Assembly (NCBI GenBank): GCA_900542555.1
Contig: UQNU01000042.1
Location: forward strand, 1-20,882
Origin: an uncultured Collinsella sp.
GTDB taxonomy: Bacteria > Actinomycetota > Coriobacteriia > Coriobacteriales > Coriobacteriaceae
Reading direction: 5' to 3'
Length of the DNA stretch: 20,882 bases
Below the pieces are notes generated by a model. It was not told where the DNA came from and searched no databases. It saw only the letters and a program-made list of their open reading frames with translations. Positions 13,998 through 20,882 of this stretch are shown here, in pieces. Both the position numbers and the translations under genes were made by a program. Position 1 is the first letter of the stretch. The number at the start of each line of letters is the position of its first letter.

Positions 13998-15761
13998 CTA
14001 GTGCTTGCCGCCGTGGCTGTTGAGCCAGATATTGCGGCCCAGCATAAGTGCCAGCACCAGCGCGCTCACGTAGCCCATAAAGCCAATGACTGGGATACCA
14101 AACACAACCGGCTCGATGCGCGCGTAGTACACCACCGACGAACCGATAAACAGGCCGGCAATCACAATTGCCATCGACATGCGGTCGATAATTCCGCCCA
14201 GCTGTCGCAGCGCCTTATCGCTGCTCATGATCTGCGTGTTCACCTTAAGCTGGCCGCGCGTGAGCATACGCGAAGCCAAGCCCAGATACTCGGCCGCCTC
14301 GAGCGAGCCCTTCGCCGCGCGATAACTGCTCGCTGCAAAGTCGCGGCTCATCTCGCGCATGCGGGCGTAGGTGCTCTTCTCGTTTTTGATGTGCGTCTGG
14401 ATGATCTGGATCATGTTGACGTTGGGCATGTACTCGGTCAACAGGCCCTCGAGCGTCACCATGCCGCGGGCGAACATCGTCACCACGCTCGGCAGCTCAA
14501 CGTCATTTTTGCGCGCAAGGTTTAACAGCGAGGTCAAAAACTCGCCGATATCCAGGTCTTTAAGGTCGAGCCCGGCAAAGTCGGCAACAATAAAGTCCAA
14601 GTCGGACAAAAAGGCCGAATGGTCAAGCTCGGCCGAATCGCCGCGCGTCACGGCGAAGCGCATGAGCGAATCCTTGAGCTTGGGCACGTCACCCTCGGCC
14701 ACGGCGAAAATCATGTCCTTGACGATGCCACGGTCGTGGCTCGACATACGCCCGACCATGCCCAAGTCGATAAAGTAAACGATGCCGTCCTTGAGAATGA
14801 TGTTTCCCGCATGCGGGTCGGCATGGAAAAAGCCGTCATCAAGCACCTGCGACGAGTAGTCCTCGACAATCGCGGCACCGATCTTTTCCAAGTCATAGCC
14901 CTCGGCCACCAAGCGTTCAGGATCGGCGATCGAAATGCCGTCGACGTAGTCCATAACCACCACGTGTTCGGTGCACAGGTCCAGATAGGATTTAGGGCAC
15001 GTCACGCCATGAACGCTCTTATGGAACTCGTAGAAGTCGTTGAGGTTTTTGGCCTCGGCCAAAAAGTTGGTCTCCTCGCGAAACGAGGTCCACAGCTCCT
15101 CGACCACGCCGTGCAGGTCAACGAATTGATCGGTGTTGACGAACTTGGAAACGATACGCACCACCGAGCGGATGATATCGATGTCCTGCGCCATAACCTG
15201 CTGCGCACCGGGGCGCTGCACCTTGACGGCCACATCCTCGCCCGTCACCAGACGAGCGCGGTGCACCTGCGCGAGCGATGCGCTACCAAGCGGATTGGGA
15301 TCGATCGCATCGAACATCTCCCCCAGGCGCAGGCCGTATTCTTCCTCCAGACAGCGAAGCACTACCTCGTACGGCACCGGCTCCACGTCGGAGCGTAGAC
15401 GACGCAGCTCGTCGCAAAAGCGTTGCGGCAGAATCTCGGACCGGTTGGCCAGAATCTGCCCCATCTTGACGAACATAGGGCCGAGTTCCTCGAGCAGGCG
15501 GCGCAAACGAACCGGCGTGAGGTTATCCCACACGCGGTACTTTTTGACCAGGCGAACAATCTGCCCAATGCGTTCGCGACGACCCGCCGGCGTGAGCTGG
15601 TATTCCTCGTCCGGTGCCATCGCGTCGGGCTCCTCGGGCACCATATCGACAGCGCGTGGCTTCTTGCGAGCGCCCGAGACGGCAGCGTCGACCTCATCGA
15701 CAACCGCCGCCTCGTCACCCAGAGGATCTAGATTGTTGTAATCGGTGGTGGAATCTGCCAT
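13998..15761 (-). CDS. AarF/ABC1/UbiB family atypical kinase with C-terminal membrane helices
   Basis: This 587-residue protein is a protein-kinase-like ATP-binding enzyme of the family that includes E. coli UbiB and yeast Coq8, which support isoprenoid-lipid metabolism at the membrane. The family-specific KMGQ (99-102) and the serine/alanine nucleotide loop GSASLAQ (159-165) are present. So are the lysine in VAVKVQRP (Lys180), the catalytic HADPHAGN (313-320) and IDLG in place of DFG (331-334). Two C-terminal hydrophobic helices (starting MAIVIAGLFIGSSVVYY) anchor it in the membrane. The N-terminal 50 residues are acidic and probably disordered. The gene begins 8 nt after the phasin-like gene, implying one transcript. 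Anaerobes like this usually lack ubiquinone, so the lipid target is probably another quinone or isoprenoid; this is inference. Confidence 0.92.
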   Translation of the reverse strand: MADSTTDYNNLDPLGDEAAVVDEVDAAVSGARKKPRAVDMVPEEPDAMAPDEEYQLTPAGRRERIGQIVRLVKKYRVWDNLTPVRLRRLLEELGPMFVKMGQILANRSEILPQRFCDELRRLRSDVEPVPYEVVLRCLEEEYGLRLGEMFDAIDPNPLGSASLAQVHRARLVTGEDVAVKVQRPGAQQVMAQDIDIIRSVVRIVSKFVNTDQFVDLHGVVEELWTSFREETNFLAEAKNLNDFYEFHKSVHGVTCPKSYLDLCTEHVVVMDYVDGISIADPERLVAEGYDLEKIGAAIVEDYSSQVLDDGFFHADPHAGNIILKDGIVYFIDLGMVGRMSSHDRGIVKDMIFAVAEGDVPKLKDSLMRFAVTRGDSAELDHSAFLSDLDFIVADFAGLDLKDLDIGEFLTSLLNLARKNDVELPSVVTMFARGMVTLEGLLTEYMPNVNMIQIIQTHIKNEKSTYARMREMSRDFAASSYRAAKGSLEAAEYLGLASRMLTRGQLKVNTQIMSSDKALRQLGGIIDRMSMAIVIAGLFIGSSVVYYARIEPVVFGIPVIGFMGYVSALVLALMLGRNIWLNSHGGKH

Positions 15762-15769
15762 CTGCGCTG

Positions 15770-16186
15770 CTACTCGGCCTCTTCGGTATCCTTCGCATCG
15801 TCGGGCTCAACGGACTCGACGGGCACCGAGGTCACGTTGTCCTCGACCGAATCGACGATGTCGCGCACATGGGCCAGGAAGGCCGTACGCTCGGGCGCAG
15901 TCATAACGCGGACGCGAGCCAGAATGAGCTCGTCGAGCACGCGTTGGGCCGCGGTCTCGCCCTGCATGCCCAGACGCTCGGCCAGGTCGGAGATGGTACC
16001 GCCGGCCTGCTCGAACATGTCGGACACACTGCGGGCGATATCGGGGGTGGCGGTGTCCTTGCGGACCTGCTCGCCTTTGGTATTAAGGTCGTCGAGGACC
16101 TTCTTGCCGCCTTCAACAGCAACGGCGGCAGCGCCAAAGCCCACGTTAATGGCGCCGTTAACAAGCTGATCGAGTTTCATAACCAT
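15770..16186 (-). CDS. Small phasin-like helical protein
   Basis: This 138-residue protein is predicted to be mostly alpha-helical: an Ala/Gly-rich amphipathic start (AINVGFGAAAVAVEGGKKV), a charged central helix, then a helix ending in an acidic tail (the last 20 residues have many D and E). The pattern resembles phasin-type or polyhydroxyalkanoate-regulator-like coiled coils, but the similarity is structural rather than a clear motif. The ATG at 16186 has GGAG 6 nt before it; a TTG 12 nt upstream overlaps that binding site and is rejected. It is directly followed by the AarF-type kinase gene, so it may be a partner. E. coli UbiB likewise works with small helical accessory proteins (UbiJ, UbiK). 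This functional link is inference. Confidence 0.75.
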   Translation of the reverse strand: MVMKLDQLVNGAINVGFGAAAVAVEGGKKVLDDLNTKGEQVRKDTATPDIARSVSDMFEQAGGTISDLAERLGMQGETAAQRVLDELILARVRVMTAPERTAFLAHVRDIVDSVEDNVTSVPVESVEPDDAKDTEEAE

Positions 16187-16285
16187 GGTTGTCTCCAATC
16201 ACAAACAACTGCATTGGCGTTCTTGTACCCAAGATTGAGCGAAAGCGACAAAGCGTTTTAGCGCTATTCGATCGACGGGAAATCC

Positions 16286-17809
16286 CTACCTCACGTTGTC
16301 ATTCATCGCGAAGGAGTTCTTCATGGCGCAGCTCGTGGTGTAGAGTACCTTGCCCAACAGAGCATCGGTCTCCACCCGCACGCGCTCGGCAAACTCTTCG
16401 TTGGCGCGGGCGAGCTCGGCGGGCACCTCGGCCTCGGGCAGCGCGGCCACGACAGCGTCAACGTCGTGAATCTGCTTGTGGCCCATGCCGCCGACCTTCT
16501 CCTGATAATCCTCAACCGCGCGACCGCACTCATGGAAGCGAACATCGGCCAAGGCGCCGATCAGGCGATTTGCCCAATAGAAATTCTCGGACGTCACGCG
16601 AGCCTGCGTGTCGGCATAGTACTCGGGCATGATTTCGACATTGGCGTACAGCGGCACGAGCGCGTTAAACGAGTTGGAGCCAAACGCCATCCACTGCACG
16701 GCGCGATACGCCGGCTGTACATAGGGACGCAGCTGCAGCACGGCGAGCTGACTGTTGCGGTTGATGCCGATGGGACGATAGGCACCGCGCGTGGCGGGCG
16801 TGCCCTTGCTGCCGTAGCAATCGTACTCCGTGCCCTGGTAGTGGCTCGAAAGCACGTACTTAATGTCCTCGAGGGTCACCTTGCGCTCGGGCACGCGGCT
16901 CCAGGGGATGTCGTCGCTCTCGGGCGTGTAGTCGGCCTCGGGACCGTCCCACACATCGCTGGGGTTGAGGCAGCGTTGCATGTACCAGGCGCGCGGCGTG
17001 TTGTAGACGTGGTCGCTGTCGCTGTGCGAGCCAAAGGCCTCGCGCGGGTTAAAGACCGCGGCGGGACCGTCGCCCTTAACGCCCAGCGTCAGGTCCAGAT
17101 GCCACTCGGCCATCCAGGAGCGCAGGTCGGCAGAGCACATGTGGTCGACCTGGGCGCCCTCGGCATCGTCCAGGTCAAAGCTGTCGATACCCAGCTGGTT
17201 AGGCATGGTCACATAGGCGTCGTCGGGCACGCGCTTGGCGATCCAGTGATGCCCGCCGATGGTCTCGAGCCACCAGATCTCGTCAACGTCACTAAAGGCG
17301 ATGCCATTGTTCTCGTAGGTGCCGTAACGCTCGAGCAGCTCGCCCAGGATGCGCACGCCGTCGCGAGCGGACTTGGCATACGGCAGCACCAGGGTCACCA
17401 TGTCCTCCTCGCCCAGACCGCCGGGCTGCGCCGGAACATAGCCGTCCTCGCCCTCGTTGCCCTTGGCGGGCACGTAGTCCACGAGCGGATCGGCGCCGCG
17501 GACGCGCTCGTTGGTGGTGAGCGTCTCAGTTGCGGACATGCCAACGTTGAGCTCGTTGAAGCCGGCCTCGGCCCAAATGCCATGGCCTGGGACAACGTCA
17601 GGGACGCTTGTGTAGCGCATGGGATTATCGGGCAGCTCAACGGTCAGGTGGCTCAGAACGCTCGTGTAGACACGCGGCTGCTCGTCGGGGTGCACCACGC
17701 GCATGCGCTTGGGCTCAAACACCCCGTTGGACGAGTCCTCGTTGCGGGCGACAAGCGTCGACCCGTCGTAGCTCGCGTTCTTACCAACCAAAATCGTTGT
17801 GCACGGCAT
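16286..17809 (-). CDS. C69 family dipeptidase (PepD-type)
   Basis: This 507-residue protein is an N-terminal nucleophile hydrolase that cleaves dipeptides in the cytoplasm. The mature N-terminal cysteine is seen in MPCTTILVGKNASYDGST, so Cys3 would be the nucleophile after removal of two residues. Family marks follow: VARNEDS, a GIWAEAGFNELNVGMSATET stretch, GLGEEDMVTLVLPYAKSAR, IWWLETIGGHHWIAKRVPDD, and NQLGID. Length is about normal for the family (470-510). AAGGAGG directly abuts an ATG at 17815; the next ATG, at 17809, has proper spacing and is chosen. The gene is 100 nt downstream of folD on the same strand, and the phasin-like gene follows after 99 nt. No signal peptide is seen, so it probably recycles peptides inside the cell. 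Confidence 0.93.
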   Translation of the reverse strand: MPCTTILVGKNASYDGSTLVARNEDSSNGVFEPKRMRVVHPDEQPRVYTSVLSHLTVELPDNPMRYTSVPDVVPGHGIWAEAGFNELNVGMSATETLTTNERVRGADPLVDYVPAKGNEGEDGYVPAQPGGLGEEDMVTLVLPYAKSARDGVRILGELLERYGTYENNGIAFSDVDEIWWLETIGGHHWIAKRVPDDAYVTMPNQLGIDSFDLDDAEGAQVDHMCSADLRSWMAEWHLDLTLGVKGDGPAAVFNPREAFGSHSDSDHVYNTPRAWYMQRCLNPSDVWDGPEADYTPESDDIPWSRVPERKVTLEDIKYVLSSHYQGTEYDCYGSKGTPATRGAYRPIGINRNSQLAVLQLRPYVQPAYRAVQWMAFGSNSFNALVPLYANVEIMPEYYADTQARVTSENFYWANRLIGALADVRFHECGRAVEDYQEKVGGMGHKQIHDVDAVVAALPEAEVPAELARANEEFAERVRVETDALLGKVLYTTSCAMKNSFAMNDNVR

Positions 17810-17910
17810 GCGCATCCTCCTTAAGCGAAGAAATCAAACGGTAACAGTGTATCGCTTCGACACGAAAAGGGCGAAACCGCGACCTCGGCAGCCCCTGTGG
17901 TCAAAAACAC

Positions 17911-18765
17911 CTATTTCGATGCGCGCTCCGCCGCCTCGATCACGTGCTTGGCGAGAATCGCGGTGGTCACAGCCCCCACGCCGCCCGGCACCGGAGTAAT
18001 TGCGCCAACAATCGGTTCCGCAGCATCAAAATCGACATCGCCGACCAGCTTGCCAGCGGCCTCGTCCCAGTTAATGCCCACATCGATGATCGTCTGGCCC
18101 CCACGAACCGCATCCGCGCCAATCGTGCGCGCGCGTCCAACGGCCGCAACCACAATATCAGCTACACGGCACTCGGCAGCCAAGTCGCGCGTATGCGTAT
18201 GGCACGTCGTCACCGTGGCATTGCGAGCCGTAAGCATGGCGGCTACGGGACGACCAATCACCAGCGACCGACCGACAACCGCGACCTTGGCCCCATCCAG
18301 CTCAACACCGTAATGGTCCAGCAATGCCAACACGGCCTCGGCCGTGCAAGGGGCAAAGCCCTCGCCGCGGCCCGAAAGCGTGGAGAGCAGCGAGGCCGGC
18401 GTCATGGAGTCAACGTCCTTGGTGGTATCGAGTGCCGCGGCAACCGCATCCTCGTCAAGCCCAGCGGGCAGCGGGCGAAACATCAGGCAGCCGTGAACGG
18501 CGGGATCGGCATTGATGTCCTTAATAGCCGCCAGCAGCTCATCTTGCGAAACATCGGCGGGAAGCAAAATGCGTCGAGCCTCGATGCCAACCTTCTCGCA
18601 GCGCTTGAGGGCGCCGCGCTCGTAGGATAGATCGTCCTCGCGCTCGCCCACGCGAACGATGGCCAGCGTCGGCACAACGCCGCGCCCGCGCAAAGCCGTG
18701 CAGCGAGCGGCAAGTTCCTCGGTCAAAGCACGGGCAACGGGAGCACCCTTGAGCAGCTCTGCCAT
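17911..18765 (-). CDS. folD: FolD-type methylenetetrahydrofolate dehydrogenase, cyclohydrolase site altered
   Basis: This 284-residue protein matches FolD in length and order. FolD oxidises 5,10-methylene-THF with NADP and hydrolyses the methenyl-THF product to 10-formyl-THF. Preserved parts include KDVD (116-119), PCTAEAVLALL, the Rossmann VVGRSLVIGRPVA, VVAAVGRA, IIDVGINW and ITPVPGGVG. Two catalytic positions are changed. The family YVxxK motif reads YERGA here (Y48, then A52 where the lysine should be). The VQLPLP glutamine is replaced by phenylalanine in MFRPLP (F96). In the human and E. coli enzymes that lysine is required for cyclohydrolase chemistry. The protein may therefore be a dehydrogenase only, with FchA encoded just upstream supplying the second step. 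ATG 18765 follows GAGGAA and lies 2 nt after the fchA stop. Confidence 0.93.
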   Translation of the reverse strand: MAELLKGAPVARALTEELAARCTALRGRGVVPTLAIVRVGEREDDLSYERGALKRCEKVGIEARRILLPADVSQDELLAAIKDINADPAVHGCLMFRPLPAGLDEDAVAAALDTTKDVDSMTPASLLSTLSGRGEGFAPCTAEAVLALLDHYGVELDGAKVAVVGRSLVIGRPVAAMLTARNATVTTCHTHTRDLAAECRVADIVVAAVGRARTIGADAVRGGQTIIDVGINWDEAAGKLVGDVDFDAAEPIVGAITPVPGGVGAVTTAILAKHVIEAAERASK

Positions 18766-18767
18766 GG

Positions 18768-19400
18768 CTATTTCCTCTTCCTTGCGGCGTCGGCAGCGCG
18801 GCGCGCCAGTGCATCGGCGCGCGGCAGCCACGTATCCAGCAGCTCATCGCACGCCGCCTCGAGCTCCTCGGCGCGCGCCCGGTCTTTCATAGACGTGGTG
18901 TTCGCAAAGAGCGTCAAGCTCGCACCCTGCATGGCGGCGCGGCAGAACACGGCACCGCACGCCACGTCGGACAGCAGTTGGCGCGAGCCTTTGTCTGCCA
19001 TGTCCTCGAGCAGCGCCAGCGCGCGCCCACAGGTGTCCATAATGTGATACGGCGGCATGGCGGCCACGTGCAACGCGTCCTGAATCGCGGTCGCTCGAGC
19101 CGGATCGTCGCGCGGAATACCGTACGCCGCGGACACCTGCCCGTAGGCACGAACGTCCTCGGCAACCAACTCGACAAGCTCCTGGGCCAGCTCATCAGCC
19201 TGGGCAAACGTGCGCGTCAGATCGTCCGTCCGATCGCTAAGCGCAGGATTGGTCGCCCCGTAGCGCGCGACCATCCCGCAAAGCGAGGCTCCCAGCGCGC
19301 CCACAAAGGCGCTCGCGCTACCGCCGCCGGGAACCGGCTCGCGCGCGGCAAGCGCCTCGGCAAAACCGCGACAAGTCTTATCCATCATCTCTTGGCTCAT
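18768..19400 (-). CDS. fchA: Cyclodeaminase/cyclohydrolase family protein (FchA-like)
   Basis: This 210-residue helical protein belongs to the family of formimidoyl-THF cyclodeaminase and clostridial methenyl-THF cyclohydrolase FchA. The signature loop PVPGGGSASA (22-31) is near the N-terminus, followed by long helices and CGAVFCRAAMQGA around 147-160, typical of the family. It acts on tetrahydrofolate one-carbon units in the cytoplasm, probably hydrolysing 5,10-methenyl-THF to 10-formyl-THF, or deaminating formimino-THF from histidine or purine breakdown. No histidine-degradation gene is nearby. It is directly followed by folD with a 2-nt gap, and the folD binding site lies inside its 3' end, so the two are translationally coupled. 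ATG 19400 follows AAGGTG. An imperfect hairpin lies in its leader. Confidence 0.92.
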   Translation of the reverse strand: MSQEMMDKTCRGFAEALAAREPVPGGGSASAFVGALGASLCGMVARYGATNPALSDRTDDLTRTFAQADELAQELVELVAEDVRAYGQVSAAYGIPRDDPARATAIQDALHVAAMPPYHIMDTCGRALALLEDMADKGSRQLLSDVACGAVFCRAAMQGASLTLFANTTSMKDRARAEELEAACDELLDTWLPRADALARRAADAARKRK

Positions 19401-19428
19401 ACGTATGCACCTTCAAGTCATATAGATC

Positions 19429-19450
19429 GGTCGGGCGGCAACCGCCGACC
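19429..19450 (-). promoter_or_regulatory. Hairpin in the fchA-folD leader
   Basis: On the minus strand GGTCGGCGG and CCGCCGACC arms form nine pairs with one bulged base and a 3-nt loop, ending 29 nt before the fchA start. No T-run follows, so it is not a terminator. The motifs of the tetrahydrofolate riboswitch are absent. The rest of 19451-19561 shows nothing recognisable beyond its likely role as a divergent promoter region. Confidence 0.45.
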
Positions 19451-19561
19451 AACCGCATCAAACACGTAATGATGCTAAGTCTAGCCCATAAGCACATGAG
19501 CGTCAGCACACCTGGCCATCGCGGATTTCTATGACGAACGATAGGCGTCGGCGCCGCAAAC

Positions 19562-19580
19562 ATGGGACACATGGCCCACC
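19562..19580 (+). repeat. 19-bp upstream repeat, copy 1
   Basis: ATGGGACACATGGCCCACC occurs here and, without any mismatch, at 20517-20535, each time upstream of a paralogous lipoprotein gene. The core TGGGACACATGGCCCA is an imperfect dyad (six of eight pairs). This copy lies 215 nt before its gene and 37 nt before a TATAAG box (19618). A possible regulator-binding site; 19581-19776 is otherwise a leader without a gene. Confidence 0.6.
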
Positions 19581-19776
19581 TTTCGAGACTCCCGGACGTC
19601 AAAAACTGGGGCATATCTATAAGTAAGGAACCCGTTGGGGCACGGCCACTCAACGGCCGCAAACCACGAACGGAGGTATCGCCGCACCGTACGCAAAGAC
19701 ATCCGCCGCAAACGGAAACAACGCCCTGACGCCCCGCGGCACCGCGATGTCACCAAGAGACAAGGAGGACGCCACC

Positions 19777-20381
19777 ATGAAGAAAAAGACCCTATCGATC
19801 CTTTCCCTTTGCATCGCCCTCTTTGCCGCGCTCGCCCTCGTGGGCTCGGCGGGAACGCATCGGGCGGAGGCAGCAGCGCCGCCAAGGGCGAGAGCAAGGA
19901 AAAGGCCCCCGTCGCCAAGAAGACCGACTTTATCTGGTTTAAGGTCGAGATGCCCGAGGGCGTTGGCGTAAGCGACTCGGCAGGCAAGAACGCCGACAGG
20001 GTCCAGCTCACATTCCCCGAAGACGAGAACGGTTCGGCCGATCGCTTTATCCCCGTTTGGAAAAAAGCGCTGACGGCAGAGGAATCCCACGCCGACCAGG
20101 CAGAAAAGAAAGGTGATACGTTCCAGTGGAAGGATGGCGGGTCCGTCGAGTATAACGGCAGGACGTGGCTCGTCGGAACGTACGAGGACAACAGCGGCGT
20201 CTCAACCCTCCTCTTTACCGACGTTGAGCCGGGAAGCGTCTACGTCCTCATCTCGAACTTCGATCTGCATAAGAAAGAAGCCGAGGCGCTCCTCAACTCC
20301 ATCGAGTTCCCCGATGACATGGCGAAGGCAGTTGCCGAGGCACGCGAAGTCGAGATTTCGAGCATCGAGATCAAGCATTAG
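19777..20381 (+). pseudogene. Lipoprotein gene broken by a one-base deletion in the lipobox
   Basis: ATG 19777 follows AAGGAGG and opens a lipoprotein signal peptide (MKKKTLSILSLC, then LFAALALVG). The next codon should be the lipobox cysteine, as in the paralogue 830 nt downstream (ALVGCGGSGG). Here TGC has lost its G, between 19846 and 19847, so the frame shifts and soon ends with an unrelated basic tail. In the next frame the expected GGNASGGGSSAAKGES continues to the TAG/TAA-closed end at 20381 with KTDFIWFKVEMPEG, matching RTDFIWFKVEVPEG of the paralogue. With the base restored it would be a 201-residue membrane-anchored lipoprotein of unknown function, with a beta-rich domain. The lesion is not in a homopolymer. 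It may be a real mutation or an error near the contig end. Confidence 0.85.
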
Positions 20382-20434
20382 GGGCTCGCACGCAGCATCG
20401 CATGCGCAGTCATTAAATGATCGGACGCCCAGCC

Positions 20435-20470
20435 AGGGGAGGATCGGATCGGCCGGCCCTCCCCTCTTTT
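20435..20470 (+). terminator. Terminator after the first lipoprotein gene
   Basis: AGGGGAGG (20435-20442) and CCTCCCCT (20458-20465) form eight perfect pairs, followed by CTTTT. The 15-nt loop has extra G/C pairing potential. It lies 53 nt after the stop and separates the two lipoprotein genes into independent transcripts. Confidence 0.82.
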
Positions 20471-20516
20471 GCGCCCGCGCATATTGCCACTTAACGGCGC
20501 AAATCCGGCACCCAGA

Positions 20517-20535
20517 ATGGGACACATGGCCCACC
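20517..20535 (+). repeat. 19-bp upstream repeat, copy 2
   Basis: This is identical to 19562-19580. It lies 72 nt before the start of the second lipoprotein gene and 19 nt before a TACAGT box (20555), where it would overlap the -35 region. Flanking bases differ from copy 1, so the 19 bp are conserved beyond their surroundings. Confidence 0.6.
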
Positions 20536-20607
20536 CTAGCGAGCCGTCCGCGCGTACAGTAAAGGCAGGTAATCCATGGGCGGTTACAGATCGAGGAGGA
20601 CACGACC

Positions 20608-20834
20608 ATGAAAAAGAAGGCCTTTGCGATTCTCACCCTCTGCATGAGTCTCTTTGCCGCAGTTGCCCTGGTGGGCTGTGGCGGAAGCGGTGGAGCTACC
20701 GGCAGCGGTGGCGGTGCGGAAAAGCCAGCCGTGGATATGAGGACCGACTTCATCTGGTTTAAGGTCGAGGTCCCCGAGGGCGTCGAGGTCACCGACGTCG
20801 CAGGCGATACCGCCGACAGGGCCCAGTTTAAGTT
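20608..20834 (+). CDS. Lipoprotein of unknown function, 3' end lost at contig end
   Basis: ATG 20608 follows GAGGAGG. Seventy-five codons are visible before genomic sequence stops at 20834. A lipoprotein signal peptide (MKKKAFAILTLC, then LFAAVALVG) leads into the lipobox LVGC with Cys24, followed by a Gly/Ser-rich tether. The mature domain begins RTDFIWFKVEVPEGVEVTDV. The protein should be exported, lipidated on Cys24 by Lgt and cut by signal peptidase II, ending tethered to the outer face of the membrane. It is a tandem paralogue of the broken gene at 19777, with which it shares the signal peptide plan and the FIWFKVE segment. By comparison the full length is about 200 residues. No family is recognised. 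The apparent codons after 20834 are adapter. Confidence 0.85.
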
Positions 20835-20882
20835 CTGTCTCTTATACACATCTGACGCTGCCGACGAAGCTAGAAGTGTAGA
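20835..20882 (+). other. Illumina Nextera adapter contamination at contig end
   Basis: CTGTCTCTTATACACATCT (20835-20853) is the Tn5 mosaic end used in Nextera libraries, followed by GACGCTGCCGACGA (20854-20867), completing the read-1 adapter complement. The next eight bases, AGCTAGAA (20868-20875), sit exactly where an i5 index belongs; its complement TTCTAGCT is, from memory, Nextera XT S515. GTGTAGA (20876-20882) is the beginning of the P5 complement. None of this is genomic. Confidence 0.99.

Noticed and set aside
19401..19460. Tetrahydrofolate riboswitch in the fchA-folD leader
   Set aside because: A hairpin is present, but the conserved GGAGAGUAGA-type core of that riboswitch is not.
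1..20834. tRNA, rRNA, insertion sequences, attachment sites or prophage genes
   Set aside because: No cloverleaf-like sequence, transposase or integrase frame, or target-site duplication was seen on reading both strands.
20202..20849. A minus-strand open frame beginning MYKRQ at the contig end
   Set aside because: Its first residues come from the Nextera adapter, and the rest is antisense to the two lipoprotein genes.

Overview
The window is high-GC DNA with dense genes, AAGGAG-like ribosome binding sites and short intergenic gaps. The gene set (class III fructose-1,6-bisphosphatase, cyclodeaminase-type folate enzyme beside FolD, DegV, C69 dipeptidase, surface proteins with DUF4430 and InlB-type repeats, AarF kinase) fits a gut anaerobe of the Coriobacteriia, most likely Collinsella. 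That placement is inference from recalled gene content; no search was run. The last 48 bases are not genomic: they are Illumina Nextera adapter, a sample index and the start of P5, so the window ends at a contig end.

Layout. 1-2913 (+): the 3' part of a methionyl-tRNA synthetase-like protein with a degenerate KMSKS loop, then an RsmB/NOP-type rRNA m5C methyltransferase. 2938-3108 (-): a 56-residue single-pass membrane protein. 3300-4391 (+): a conserved TIM-barrel-like protein of unknown function, probably on a leaderless mRNA. 4473-5363 (-): a DegV fatty-acid-binding protein. 5684-8701 (+): class III fructose-1,6-bisphosphatase and two GtrA-family membrane proteins, separated by strong inverted repeats and closed by a clear terminator.

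8801-13905 (-): a two-gene unit that opens with a cobalamin riboswitch. It encodes a 1270-residue surface protein with four DUF4430 (transcobalamin-like) domains, a beta-propeller, an InlB-type repeat and a C-terminal membrane anchor. A 300-residue membrane-anchored protein with one DUF4430 domain overlaps its end and is probably translationally coupled. The riboswitch and the transcobalamin-like fold together suggest a corrinoid-capturing surface system. This is the most interesting part of the window.

13917-19400 (-): AarF/UbiB-type kinase with a small phasin-like helical protein just upstream, a C69 dipeptidase, and a tightly coupled fchA-folD pair for one-carbon metabolism. The FolD lacks the residues needed for cyclohydrolase activity, and the adjacent FchA-type protein could supply it.

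19562-20834 (+): two tandem paralogous lipoprotein genes, each preceded by an identical 19-bp repeat. The first is broken by a one-base deletion exactly in the lipobox cysteine codon; the second is cut off by the adapter. No rRNA, tRNA, CRISPR array, insertion sequence or prophage was seen.
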